Assembly: GCA_045544615.1 (NCBI GenBank)
Contig: JAZPZI010000002.1
Span: 22,750-86,749 of the forward strand
DNA length: 64,000 nucleotides
Source of the DNA: CAKSFT01 sp045544615
GTDB lineage: Bacteria > Bacillota > Clostridia > UBA1381
Reading direction: 5' to 3'
The notes beneath the pieces are model-generated. The model saw nothing but the letters and a program-made list of their open reading frames with translations. It was not told the DNA's origin and did not search any database. Position numbers and translations under genes: made by a program. Shown here one piece after another: positions 35,383-44,539 of the stretch (position 1 is its first letter; each line of letters opens with the position of its first letter).

Positions 35383-35389
35383 AACTTTT

Positions 35390-35423
35390 GGCAACTCTCC
35401 GTTTGGAGGGTTGTCAATTTTTT
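35390..35423 (+). terminator. Intrinsic terminator after the ligase gene
   Basis: GGCAACTCTCC pairs with GGAGGGTTGTC (two G-U pairs) across GTTT, followed by T-rich sequence. Confidence 0.85.
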
Positions 35424-35459
35424 GTTTAGAAAAAAATTGGATAATTTGAACAAATTTAG

Positions 35460-35488
35460 TTGATTATTTTTCCTTTTTATGTTATAAT
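35460..35488 (+). promoter_or_regulatory. Promoter of the LIV transporter operon
   Basis: TTGATT-N17-TATAAT lies about 77 bases before livJ. Confidence 0.8.
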
Positions 35489-35564
35489 GCCTATATGCTC
35501 AAGGATTTATAGAAAAAATCCGAAAGTAAATAAAATTTTTTAAATTGAGAAAGGAAAAGAAAAA

Positions 35565-36755
35565 ATGAAAAAGTTATTAACCCTTGCTCTCTCGCTTACA
35601 CTCGTAGGCGCAGCTCTTGCAGGCTGTGGAAATGCAACAAACACAACTGAAAACACAACTGATGGCGAAAATGTTATCAGAATCGGTGTTTTCGAACCAT
35701 TAACAGGCGACTCTGCTTCAGGCGGTAAGAAGGAACTTCTGGGCGTTCAGTATGCAAACGCTGAAACACCAACAGTTACTCTTGGCGATGTAGAGTACAA
35801 GGTTGAAGTTGTTTACTCAGATAACGGCTCAACAACAGATAAGGCTCCATCAGCAGCTGCTACATTGGTAGACAAAGACATATCAATCGTTCTCGGTTCA
35901 TACGGTTCAGGCGTTTCAATGGCAGCAAGTGATACATTTGACCAGGCAGGCCTTGCTGCAATGGGTATCACATGTACAAACCCTAACGTTACAAAGGGTA
36001 ACGAACACTACTTCAGAATTTGTTTCCTTGACCCGTTCCAGGGTTCAGTTCTCGCTAACTTCGCTATCGAAAAGTGCGGAGCACAGAAGGCATTCCTTCT
36101 CGGCGAACTCGGTAACGAATATGACCAGGGTCTTCTTACATTCTTCGAGCAGACATTCACAGCTGCAGGCGGAGAAGTTGTAAAGGCAGACTTCCCAACA
36201 AACACAGCAGACTTCACACAGTACTTGAACACAGCTAAGGCTGAAGGCTGTGATGTAATCTTCACACCTGTTTCTATTGCTTATGCAACACAGATCGTTT
36301 CACAGGCAGCAAGACTTGAGATTGGTCTCCCAATCCTCGGCTCAGATACACTTGATGATAACAAGGTTTTGGAAGCTGCAAAGGGAACAGACACAGAACT
36401 CTACGTTTCAACATTCTACCAGGAAGGCGGTTCACCTGAGTTCGACGAAGGTATCAAGAACTACATCAACACAAATGATGACGCTATGACTGCAAACGGC
36501 GGAGACGACACAATTTCTGCTGTATCAGCAATGGGTTACGATGCTTACTATGTAGCGCTTGAGGCTATCAAGGCTGCAGGCTCACCTGATAAGGCTGCTG
36601 TTAAGGCTGCTTTGCCTAACGTTAAGTACACAGGTGTATCAGGCGAAATCGCATTCGACGAAATCGGCGATGCTATCCGTGATACAGCTTACATAAAGAC
36701 TGTTGATACAGCATCAGGTACTTGGAAGTTAGAGACAGTTCAGAAGGCTCAGTAA
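35565..36755 (+). CDS. livJ: Branched-chain amino acid ABC transporter, substrate-binding lipoprotein
   Basis: The 396-residue lipoprotein has a signal peptide with lipobox LAGC (Cys21), then a short Asn/Thr-rich linker and a periplasmic-binding-protein fold of the LivJ/LivK type (IRIGVFEPLTGDSASGG). It is anchored outside the membrane and delivers Leu/Ile/Val or a related ligand to LivHMGF. It leads the operon, and a GC-rich hairpin follows it, consistent with a higher copy number of this message. Confidence 0.93.
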   Translation: MKKLLTLALSLTLVGAALAGCGNATNTTENTTDGENVIRIGVFEPLTGDSASGGKKELLGVQYANAETPTVTLGDVEYKVEVVYSDNGSTTDKAPSAAATLVDKDISIVLGSYGSGVSMAASDTFDQAGLAAMGITCTNPNVTKGNEHYFRICFLDPFQGSVLANFAIEKCGAQKAFLLGELGNEYDQGLLTFFEQTFTAAGGEVVKADFPTNTADFTQYLNTAKAEGCDVIFTPVSIAYATQIVSQAARLEIGLPILGSDTLDDNKVLEAAKGTDTELYVSTFYQEGGSPEFDEGIKNYINTNDDAMTANGGDDTISAVSAMGYDAYYVALEAIKAAGSPDKAAVKAALPNVKYTGVSGEIAFDEIGDAIRDTAYIKTVDTASGTWKLETVQKAQ

Positions 36756-36784
36756 TTTTAGTTTTAGATTAAATCTGGACGCAT

Positions 36785-36802
36785 GGCGGGGAATACCCCG
36801 CC
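36785..36802 (+). other. Hairpin between livJ and livH
   Basis: GGCGGGG pairs with CCCCGCC across AATA. A T run follows about 14 bases later (around 36813-36820). It probably stabilises the livJ message or partly terminates transcription, lowering expression of the membrane genes. Confidence 0.75.
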
Positions 36803-36905
36803 AAGCGCCTATGATTTTTTTTGCTGCCTCGGAAGCGACGGATTTTGCCGCCATTTTCGAGACAGCAAAGGAATTTGCTAGTTTTTGGAAAGAGAGGTAA
36901 TATAG

Positions 36906-37781
36906 GTGCAGTCATTGATTACAACTTTGCTGACCGGAATTTCGGTCGGTGGACAATATGCTCTTATTGCTATAGGGTATACTATGGTATACGGAATTTT
37001 GCGACTTATCAACTTTGCTCACGGTGATGTGTTTATGGTGGCGGGTATGATGCTTATATGGTTATCGTCAACCTTGCCTATGGCTGTTGTTATACCGCTT
37101 ACAATTATAATAACAATCCTTCTGGGCTTTTTAATTGAGCGTGCGGCATATCTGCCACTCAGAAAAGCTCCACGTATGAGTGTTATGATATCGGCGATAG
37201 GTGTCAGCTATCTGTTGCAGAATGTTATTACATACTTAACAGGCGGACAGCCTATGACATATCCTACAATCCCGTTCCTTGCACAGACGGTTGATATTTT
37301 CGGCACAAAACAGACGGTAGCAACTCTTATTACCCTGCCGCTTGTTATTATACTTGTTGTTGCACTCACATTCCTTATCAATCACACAAAGATTGGTATG
37401 GCGATGCGTGCGGTATCAAAGGATTTTGAAACAAGCCGACTTATGGGTATAAAAATCAACAATGTTATCTCGGTAACATTCGTTATCGGTTCGGCTCTTG
37501 CCGCAGTAGGGTCTGTACTCTATTTTTCAAACTACTCAAAGATTGTGGCAGTATCGGGCGCACTGCCTGGTCTGAAGGCATTCGTTGCGGCAGTTTTTGG
37601 CGGTATTGGCTCAATTCCGGGCGCAGTTATCGGTGCATTTATTATCGGTATTTGTGAAAACCTTATTAAAGCTACACCGTATTCAGTGTTCTCTGATGCC
37701 TTCACCTTTGCCGTACTTGTAGTTGTCCTTATTTTCAGACCTACAGGTATCTTTGGTGAGAAGATAATTGATAAGGTTTGA
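36906..37781 (+). CDS. livH: Branched-chain amino acid ABC transporter permease LivH
   Basis: The 291-residue protein has about eight membrane segments and the LivH features LLTGISVGGQYALIAIGYTM, RLINFAHGDVFMV and AAVFGGIGSIPGA. GTG 36906 is the start, after AGAGAGG. It pairs with LivM to form the channel. Confidence 0.93.
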   Translation: MQSLITTLLTGISVGGQYALIAIGYTMVYGILRLINFAHGDVFMVAGMMLIWLSSTLPMAVVIPLTIIITILLGFLIERAAYLPLRKAPRMSVMISAIGVSYLLQNVITYLTGGQPMTYPTIPFLAQTVDIFGTKQTVATLITLPLVIILVVALTFLINHTKIGMAMRAVSKDFETSRLMGIKINNVISVTFVIGSALAAVGSVLYFSNYSKIVAVSGALPGLKAFVAAVFGGIGSIPGAVIGAFIIGICENLIKATPYSVFSDAFTFAVLVVVLIFRPTGIFGEKIIDKV

Positions 37782-37793
37782 TGGGGGTGCAGT

Positions 37794-39059
37794 ATGATGA
37801 ATAAACTTAATAAAAAGTCCAATATCAAGGGCTCAGTTATCACAATAATATGCATCCTTGCATTCTGGGGAATATTACTCCTGATTGAAAATCTCAATCT
37901 TATGTTCCCGGATGTTCCAAAGCTTTTCACACCGACATCGAAGCTTTTCATGGTACTCCGTAAGGTTATAGTATATAGCCTTATTGCGGTATCGTTAAAC
38001 CTTCTTAACGGTTTTACAGGTCTGTTCTCTTTAGGACACGCAGGATTTATGTTGCTTGGTGCTTATACCTTTGCAATACTGACCACTCCGGTTTCGCTGA
38101 AAGTTCCTGCTGACGGTATTTTCTATAAATACGGCGGAAGTGTTGTTAACTTCTCGATTCAGGAAGCTTTTGGCTCGATATTCGGAAATACCGGTTTTGG
38201 AGGTGCAGTAAGCCTTGTTTTGGGCGTACTTGTGGCATTGGTTATTGCCGGTGCGGTAGCGGCATTGTTCGGCTACCTGATTGGTTTGCCTGTACTCAGA
38301 TTGAAGAGTGACTATCTTGCTATTGCAACACTCGGCTTTGCAGAGATTTTGAGAACAATATTCCAGTGTGAAGTTATCCAGCTTCCGGGCGGTGGCGAAC
38401 TCGTACTCGGTAAGCTTACAAACGGTGCGAATATGATAAAGGGTTTCCCGACCCTCAATTCCTTTAATATAAAGGGACCTGGCGGACAGATTGAGCTTTA
38501 TCTCTCAACTGTAGTGCCTGCAATAATTGTTACAATCTGTATTGCGATTATTGTGCTTTTGATAAAGTCAACCTACGGACGCTCATTCAAGGCAATCCGT
38601 GACGACGAAATTGCGGCAGAAGCAATGGGTATAAACCTTGCAAAGCATAAGCTCCTGTCATTCTGTATTTCTGCATTCTTTGCTGGAATCGGCGGTGCAC
38701 TTTATGCCATGTTTGCAACAACATATCAGGCAAAACCGTTCACATCGGTGCTTACATATGAAATACTCCTGATAGTTGTTATCGGCGGTATTGGCTCGGT
38801 TACAGGCTCGTGTATAGGTTCATTCCTGTATATTGCATGCTCTGAATGGTGGCTGAGATTCCTTGATGAGACACAGGTTATCGGCGGATATCAGGTTCCG
38901 CTTTTAAAAGACGGTTTCAGAATGGTGGTATTCTCGATTGTTATTATGATAGTTGTACTTTTCTTCCGCAAAGGTATCATGGGAACAAAGGAATTACCCG
39001 ATTTGTTTAAAAAGAGAAAAACGAAAACGAAAGAGAGGGTGAGCAACAATGACGAATAA
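37794..39059 (+). CDS. livM: Branched-chain amino acid ABC transporter permease LivM
   Basis: The 421-residue membrane protein has a LivM layout: NLLNGFTGLFSLGHAGFML, ALFGYLIGLPVLRLKSDYLA and the EAA-type segment AEAMGINLAKHKLLSF. A second ATG at 37797 is equally possible. Its last 11 bases overlap livG. Confidence 0.93.
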   Translation: MMNKLNKKSNIKGSVITIICILAFWGILLLIENLNLMFPDVPKLFTPTSKLFMVLRKVIVYSLIAVSLNLLNGFTGLFSLGHAGFMLLGAYTFAILTTPVSLKVPADGIFYKYGGSVVNFSIQEAFGSIFGNTGFGGAVSLVLGVLVALVIAGAVAALFGYLIGLPVLRLKSDYLAIATLGFAEILRTIFQCEVIQLPGGGELVLGKLTNGANMIKGFPTLNSFNIKGPGGQIELYLSTVVPAIIVTICIAIIVLLIKSTYGRSFKAIRDDEIAAEAMGINLAKHKLLSFCISAFFAGIGGALYAMFATTYQAKPFTSVLTYEILLIVVIGGIGSVTGSCIGSFLYIACSEWWLRFLDETQVIGGYQVPLLKDGFRMVVFSIVIMIVVLFFRKGIMGTKELPDLFKKRKTKTKERVSNNDE

Positions 39060-39897
39060 TGTACTTCGTGTAGAAAATGTCACAATGCAGTTTGGCGGCG
39101 TTGTTGCCGTAAATAACCTCTCGATGGAAATAAATGAAGGCGAAATTGTTGCACTTATCGGCCCGAACGGTGCAGGTAAGACAACTGCATTTAACGTTAT
39201 AACCGGTGTTTATCAGCCTACTAACGGCCGTGTATCATTCAATGGCGAGGCTATAATAGAGAATTTTCCGAAAGGAAAAATGAAGAAGCTCTATGCCGGT
39301 GAAAATAACGGTATGTACAAAAACACAATGGTCAAAACACCTGACCAGATAACAAAGCTTGGTATGGCAAGAACTTTCCAGAATATCAGACTTTTCAAGA
39401 GTATGACGGTATTTGAAAATGTTCTTGTTGCAAAGCACTTGAGAAAAACAAGTAATGTATTTTCAGCCACTTTCGGTTTCAATGCCCAGGAAGAAAAGAA
39501 GATGCGTGAAGAAACTCTTGAGCTTTTGAAGCTTCTTGACCTTGAGGATGTAAAGGATGAGCTTGCAACATCACTTCCATACGGTAAGCAGAGACACCTT
39601 GAGATTGCAAGAGCACTTGCAACAAATCCGACACTCTTGCTTCTTGATGAGCCTGCAGCAGGTATGAACCCTCAGGAAACAGAGGAACTAACAGCGTTCA
39701 TTCGCCGTATAAGAAAGGATTTCAATCTTACAATTCTTCTAATAGAACACCATATGAATCTTGTTATGGATATTTCTGACCGTATATATGTAATCGATTT
39801 CGGTAAGCATATTGCCGACGGTACACCTGATGTGGTCAGCAACAATCCTCGTGTAATCGAGGCATATTTGGGGGTGACAGACGATGCTGAAAATTAA
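39049..39897 (+). CDS. livG: Branched-chain amino acid ABC transporter ATPase LivG
   Basis: The 282-residue ATPase has Walker A GPNGAGKTT, the signature-like LPYGKQRHLEIARAL and Walker B LLLLDEPAAGMNP, followed by an H-loop in LIEHHMNLVM. It has an inserted segment between Walker A and the Q-loop (about 65-100) as is usual for LivG. It overlaps livM and livF by 11 and 14 bases. Confidence 0.95.
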   Translation: MTNNVLRVENVTMQFGGVVAVNNLSMEINEGEIVALIGPNGAGKTTAFNVITGVYQPTNGRVSFNGEAIIENFPKGKMKKLYAGENNGMYKNTMVKTPDQITKLGMARTFQNIRLFKSMTVFENVLVAKHLRKTSNVFSATFGFNAQEEKKMREETLELLKLLDLEDVKDELATSLPYGKQRHLEIARALATNPTLLLLDEPAAGMNPQETEELTAFIRRIRKDFNLTILLIEHHMNLVMDISDRIYVIDFGKHIADGTPDVVSNNPRVIEAYLGVTDDAEN

Positions 39898-40582
39898 GGA
39901 TTTGAATATCACATACGGAGGAATCAACGCAGTTCGTGAAGTTTCTTTCGATGTTGAAGAAGGCTCGATTGTGACTCTTGTTGGTGCAAACGGTGCGGGT
40001 AAAAGCTCGATTTTGCGTTCTATCGCAGGCGTTGTTACTCCAAAGAGCGGAACAATAGAATTCTGCGGTGAGGATATAACAGGACTTTCAGCTGAAAAGG
40101 TTGTAAAGACAGGTATCACACTTGTTCCTGAAGGAAGAAGAATTTTCCCTGACCTTACAGTTTTGGAAAATATCCGAATCGGTGCATACTTAAGAAAGGA
40201 TTCACTTGATGAGGATATAAAATGGGTGTATGACCTGTTCCCGAGACTAAAGGAACGTTCATGGCAGATGGCAGGAACTCTCTCGGGCGGTGAACAGCAG
40301 ATGCTTGCTGTTGCAAGAGCCCTGATGAGCCGTCCGAAGCTTATGATGATGGATGAGCCGTCACTTGGTCTTGCACCGCTGATTGTGCGTGATATTTTCT
40401 CGATTATAAAGGAAATCAACAAAAATGGCGTAACAATTCTTCTTATCGAGCAGAATGCTAATATGGCATTAAAAACTGCTGACAAGGGATACGTTCTCGA
40501 AACCGGCAGAATCAAACTCGAAGGTAGCGGTGCTGAACTTCTTGCTAACGAAGAGGTTAAAAAAGCATACCTCGGTAAATAA
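39884..40582 (+). CDS. livF: Branched-chain amino acid ABC transporter ATPase LivF
   Basis: The 232-residue ATPase has Walker A GANGAGKSS, signature LSGGEQQMLAVARAL and Walker B MMMDEPSLGLAP. It ends the LIV operon and is followed by a terminator. Confidence 0.95.
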   Translation: MLKIKDLNITYGGINAVREVSFDVEEGSIVTLVGANGAGKSSILRSIAGVVTPKSGTIEFCGEDITGLSAEKVVKTGITLVPEGRRIFPDLTVLENIRIGAYLRKDSLDEDIKWVYDLFPRLKERSWQMAGTLSGGEQQMLAVARALMSRPKLMMMDEPSLGLAPLIVRDIFSIIKEINKNGVTILLIEQNANMALKTADKGYVLETGRIKLEGSGAELLANEEVKKAYLGK

Positions 40583-40588
40583 GAATGT

Positions 40589-40627
40589 AAAAAAGACAAT
40601 TTACTCTTTGGAGGGTTGTCTTTTTTG
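40589..40627 (+). terminator. Intrinsic terminator after livF
   Basis: AAAAAAGACAA pairs with TTGTCTTTTTT across a 16-base loop, part of which can pair further. Confidence 0.85.
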
Positions 40628-40771
40628 TTAGACTGTTTTGATAAAAGATTATTTTCGCCTTTTTGTGAATTCTTGATGTTTTAAAAACAAAACTTAAAAA
40701 GGCGTTTGGGAAAATGCTAAAGAATGCCATAGATTCAGAGAACTGCTGAAATTAGGTGAGGAGAAATTTGT

Positions 40772-41344
40772 ATGTTAGTTTACTTGGTGCGCCACGGCGA
40801 GAGCACTGCCAACACCAGACATTTGCACGCCGGCTGGGCACAAATACCGCTCACAGAAAAGGGAAGAGCCGATGCAAAAAGAGCAGGCGAACTGCTAAAG
40901 GAAATCAAGTTTGACATGGTTTATTCGAGTGATTTGCTTCGGGCAAGGCAAACGGCAGAAATGGCATTGCCGTCAGAAACCCCGGTTTTAACCGACCTGA
41001 TAAGGGAATTTGATGTTGGCGAGCTTTCGGGTAAAAGCATAGAGGAATGTGTTAATCTCTATGGTGAGCGATATTTAAATGATAAAGCAAATCAGGATTT
41101 CACTTTCTATGGCGGCGAAAACGAATTGATGAAAATGACTCGTGTTACAAAGTTTCTTGATATGGTAAGCAAATCGGACTGTGAAAAGGTGGTGGCTTTT
41201 TGCCATGAGGGTGCAATCCGCTCCGCCTTAAAACTTGCGAAGGATGAAATTGCTGACACACGCGAACTGATAAACGGCGGAATTTATATCTTTGAATTTT
41301 CAGACGGTTTTTGGAACTTTAAAACTGAGAAAATATATCCTTGA
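40772..41344 (+). CDS. Histidine phosphatase family protein
   Basis: The 190-residue protein starts LVYLVRHGESTANT with the phospho-acceptor His in RHG, has VYSSDLLRARQTAE, and the second His in AFCHEGAIRS. This is the phosphoglycerate mutase/CobC branch. The substrate is unknown. It stands alone with GAGGAG before the ATG. Confidence 0.9.
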   Translation: MLVYLVRHGESTANTRHLHAGWAQIPLTEKGRADAKRAGELLKEIKFDMVYSSDLLRARQTAEMALPSETPVLTDLIREFDVGELSGKSIEECVNLYGERYLNDKANQDFTFYGGENELMKMTRVTKFLDMVSKSDCEKVVAFCHEGAIRSALKLAKDEIADTRELINGGIYIFEFSDGFWNFKTEKIYP

Positions 41345-41422
41345 TTTCAAAGCGTTTTGATGGTAAAATGATTGTAACTGCTCTGGCAAGAAAATACACA
41401 AAGAATATAAGGAATTTTTATT

Positions 41423-42442
41423 ATGAAACTGAATTTAGAAGAACTAAAGAACATCGCAACGGGTGCAGTTAATGTGACAGAAAATGAAGACGGCATCACC
41501 TTCCACCGCTTTTACGATAAGCAGGAGAAATATTATGAAATCGACCAGCCGGAAAGAAGTTTTTATGACAGATGCCTCGCAACAGCCGGAATAAGGCTGA
41601 TGTTCAAAACTGACAGTAAAACCTTGAAAATAAAGGGTGTAATCGAAAAAGGAACATCACGAAACTACTATTCTTTTGAGGTTTTTGTAAACGGTGAGTG
41701 CATAGGCAATATAGATAATTTTTCGGGTTGCGAATTACCTGAAAATTATACAGAAGCAGAACTTCCCCTGGGTGAGTTTTCAGGCGAATTTTTGTTAGGT
41801 GAAGGTACAAAAGAAGTATCTGTATATTTCCCGTGGTCGGTTCGTCCGACTTTGAAAGAGATATCGGTCGATGATGGTGCATTTTTAAAGCCGATAAAGA
41901 GAGCTAAAAAGCTTCTTGCGTTCGGCGACTCAATCACGCAAGGGTATGACGCTCTTCGACCATCAATGAGATATGTTTCAAGACTTGCAGATAAGCTTGG
42001 CGCAGAAGAAATCAATAAGGGCATAGGCGGCGAGTTCTTTGTTCCCGGGCTTGCAAAGCTTACCGAAGAATATGTTCCTGACTACATAACAGTTGCTTAC
42101 GGCACAAACGACTGGAGCAAAAAGCCACGGGAAGATTTCAATGTAAGATGCAGAGAGTTTTATGAAACCTTGAGTAAAAACTATCCCGAAACGAAAATTT
42201 TTGCCATCAGCCCGATATGGCGTGCAGATCACATAGAAGAAAGGGAGTTCGGGCTGTTTGAGGACGTTGAAAATTATATAAAGGATGTAGTGGCCGACCT
42301 TGAAAACGTGATTTTTATTTCAGGGTTAGATTTTGTCGAACATGATATAAAGTTCTATGCGGATTTCAGGCTCCATCCAAACGACGAGGGATTCAGACAT
42401 TATTCGGATAATCTATACGAGCAAATACAGAAGTTTATGTGA
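41423..42442 (+). CDS. SGNH/GDSL-family hydrolase with N-terminal beta domain
   Basis: The 339-residue protein has an N-terminal beta-rich domain (about 1-150) like that of SsfX3/CE2-type esterases and a C-terminal SGNH domain: AFGDSITQGYD (nucleophilic Ser), KGIGG, AYGTNDW and DFRLHPNDEGF (catalytic Asp/His). No signal peptide is visible, so it is probably cytoplasmic. A carbohydrate esterase role is likely but not proven. Confidence 0.88.
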   Translation: MKLNLEELKNIATGAVNVTENEDGITFHRFYDKQEKYYEIDQPERSFYDRCLATAGIRLMFKTDSKTLKIKGVIEKGTSRNYYSFEVFVNGECIGNIDNFSGCELPENYTEAELPLGEFSGEFLLGEGTKEVSVYFPWSVRPTLKEISVDDGAFLKPIKRAKKLLAFGDSITQGYDALRPSMRYVSRLADKLGAEEINKGIGGEFFVPGLAKLTEEYVPDYITVAYGTNDWSKKPREDFNVRCREFYETLSKNYPETKIFAISPIWRADHIEEREFGLFEDVENYIKDVVADLENVIFISGLDFVEHDIKFYADFRLHPNDEGFRHYSDNLYEQIQKFM

Positions 42443-42459
42443 TTTGATTTGAGGTAAAA

Positions 42460-42633
42460 ATGAAATACATTGTTGATAACGACCTGCATATTCACTCAAA
42501 AATATCGTCTTGCTCGAATGCCCCAGAGCAGATAAACGAAAGAATTTTGCAATATGCAGAGGAAAACGGATTAAAAACAATATGCCTGACCGGCCATTTC
42601 TGGGATGAAAAGAAAGATTCCAGCGTGGTATAG
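42460..42633 (+). pseudogene. Truncated PHP-domain phosphoesterase fragment
   Basis: A 57-codon frame starting at ATG 42460 behind GAGG encodes DNDLHIHSKISSCS and TICLTGHFWDEKKDSS and then stops at TAG 42631. It matches the first fifth of a PHP-domain protein family that I know as about 250 residues long. Nothing recognisable of the rest remains before the next PHP gene at 42714. A deletion or frameshift has probably removed the remainder. Confidence 0.7.
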
Positions 42634-42713
42634 ATATGCTGGGACTTTGCGAGGACGATAAATTTATTATTTAAAGGTGTCTTTAGGATACCGACAAAAG
42701 AGGAATGATTAAC

Positions 42714-43358
42714 ATGAAAATACATGATCTGCACAATCATACAACCTTTAGCTATGACGGCAAGAATAGGCCGGAGGAGATTGTGAAAAATGCGCTTGCA
42801 AACGGAATTGATGTGGTTGGAATTTCCGATCATCAGTTTACTATCGGTGCAAGCTTTATGGCGTATGCAGATGCGGTAGCGGAACTAAAAGAAAAGTATT
42901 CGGACAAAATTGAGGTTCTGCTCGGTCTTGAGATTGGGACACGCCCTGCTCCGAACGATTTTCTGATGTCGCATTCGCACCTTCTGGATTATTGCCTGTT
43001 CGAGAGCCTCGATAGCCCTGTGGCTATGGACTTCTTTGAGTTCCTTGAGTGGACAAGGCTCTTTAACTGTCCTGTGGGACTTGCGCACACCGATATTTTT
43101 GCACTCGGCAAGCGATACGGTGTGGACATTTTAAAAACACTTTCCGAGCATAACATATTCTGGGAGATAAACACGTCGGGAAATTATGATTATTACTATG
43201 ATTTCCTGACCAACAGGGAAAAGCAAAGGATGGTATCAGAAAGCAACATCACACTTTCTGTCGGCTCGGATACACACTGGATTGGTGACTATAACGCCGA
43301 TAAGGTGGTTTCTGCAAATAAACTGATAGCCGAGCTTGGAAATCCTACAGTTTTTTAA
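42714..43358 (+). CDS. PHP-domain protein
   Basis: The 214-residue protein has the PHP metal motifs HDLHNHTTFSYDG, GISDHQ, GLEIG, AHTD and VGSDTHW. The substrate is unknown; relatives hydrolyse small phosphoesters. I chose ATG 42714, nine bases after AGAGGA, rather than ATG 42705, which abuts it. It directly follows the PHP fragment, so the deletion may lie between two related genes. Confidence 0.85.
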   Translation: MKIHDLHNHTTFSYDGKNRPEEIVKNALANGIDVVGISDHQFTIGASFMAYADAVAELKEKYSDKIEVLLGLEIGTRPAPNDFLMSHSHLLDYCLFESLDSPVAMDFFEFLEWTRLFNCPVGLAHTDIFALGKRYGVDILKTLSEHNIFWEINTSGNYDYYYDFLTNREKQRMVSESNITLSVGSDTHWIGDYNADKVVSANKLIAELGNPTVF

Positions 43359-43544
43359 ATTATATAGTTCAAAATATTATTGTTTTGACTGAAACATTGA
43401 AAAAACAAGCAGTTTTGGTTTTAGGGGCAAAAAATCTTTAAACCCAATATTAATCTTAAAATTACTTGTGGTTATTTGTTTTAGTGATGTTATATGATAT
43501 AATAATTTTGTAAAATAAACCTGAATTTAAAAGGGGTTGTTCGT

Positions 43545-44015
43545 ATGAAAAAGTCGATAGCATTAATTTTGTCTTTAGTGTGTGTGGTCTGTGTGGTTGG
43601 TTTTATTGTTTATAATAATAGTCTGCCAAAGAAATATCCTGTTTTTAATGGGGTTTCACATTCAGATATTGAGGGCGTTTTTGTAGAGATTGACTGTATA
43701 TACAAATATCCTGACATAACCGCTTTAGGTGTTACGTGGAACAACCAAACAGAATATACGATTTCATATGGTGAAGCGTTTGGTATTGAACGATTGGAAA
43801 ATGGTGAATGGGTTGATTGTTCTTTAAAATCGAATATTTTTACATTGATGGGTTATTCACTAAATTCAAACGAAAAGGTTGAGAAAAAATATCGCATTAC
43901 AGATATGTATGATATTAGCAAATCAGGTACATATCGTTTCCTTGCTACCTGTAGTCGTATGGATATAAATGAAGGGAAATCATACTCTGTGTGGGCAGAG
44001 TTTGTAATTGAATAA
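43545..44015 (+). CDS. Membrane-anchored immunoglobulin-like domain protein
   Basis: The 156-residue protein has an N-terminal membrane anchor or signal segment (about 4-24, with VCVVCVVG) and an extracellular beta domain with ISYGEAFGIERLENGEW and MYDISKSGTYRFLA. This resembles a bacterial Ig-like domain (Big_14 type) found in small Clostridia surface proteins. Function unknown. Confidence 0.7.
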   Translation: MKKSIALILSLVCVVCVVGFIVYNNSLPKKYPVFNGVSHSDIEGVFVEIDCIYKYPDITALGVTWNNQTEYTISYGEAFGIERLENGEWVDCSLKSNIFTLMGYSLNSNEKVEKKYRITDMYDISKSGTYRFLATCSRMDINEGKSYSVWAEFVIE

Positions 44016-44215
44016 AACACCGTAGAGCGTGCAGGAATTTCCGCACTCTTTTCCTTTAATATCTTGTTTTAGTTCCTATTCTCAAAACCCCTGTATACAC
44101 AAGTGAAAATGCCGAAAAAGTTCCTTTAATAACAATATTTTATCACAACAGCCCGAAAAATCAAGGGTATTGTTAGCAATGTTTTAATGGACTGTATAAT
44201 TTTTAAAAAAGGCTA
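44016..44215. other. Intergenic stretch before the thrS leader
   Basis: A weak hairpin with a T run (about 44028-44055) can end the upstream transcript. The 11-mer TTCCTTTAATA occurs twice (about 44052 and 44119). I see no gene in it. Confidence 0.4.
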
Positions 44216-44246
44216 TTGACAAATCACAAAAAAAGTGTAATAATAT
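44216..44246 (+). promoter_or_regulatory. Probable promoter of thrS leader
   Basis: TTGACA at 44216 is followed by AATAAT at 17 bases or TAATAT at 19 bases. The first has better spacing and the second a better -10 box. Confidence 0.55.
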
Positions 44247-44249
44247 ATG

Positions 44250-44508
44250 TTAAAGACGATGAAAAAGACAGTAACTGTCGGGGTAGTGCCAAGAGAGAAA
44301 GCGTCGTGGCTGGAAGCGCTTTTGCATGAACGGCAGCGAATACCACTTTGGAGTTGCGTGCTGAAAATTGCAGTAAGCATTGCCGTAACAATTTCCGCGT
44401 AAGAGAAAAATGAGTGACGGGTTTTTCCGTAAATAGGGTGGAACCGTGTAAGATAAGTATATTTTGCACCCCTATTTTGAGTGTATGCTCAAAATAGAGG
44501 TGCTTTTT
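44250..44508 (+). ncRNA. Threonine T-box leader of thrS
   Basis: The leader contains the T-box core AGGGTGGAACCG (about 44436-44447) and the specifier ACC (Thr) at 44342-44344, followed by A and, five bases on, GGAGTTGC. It ends in a terminator where GCACCCCTATTTTGAG (44466-44481) pairs with CTCAAAATAGAGGTGC (44488-44503, one mismatch), then T residues. The specifier matches the downstream enzyme, so uncharged tRNA-Thr should allow read-through. Confidence 0.93.
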
Positions 44509-44539
44509 ATTTTTTCAAAAGAGAAAGGAATTTAAGAAA

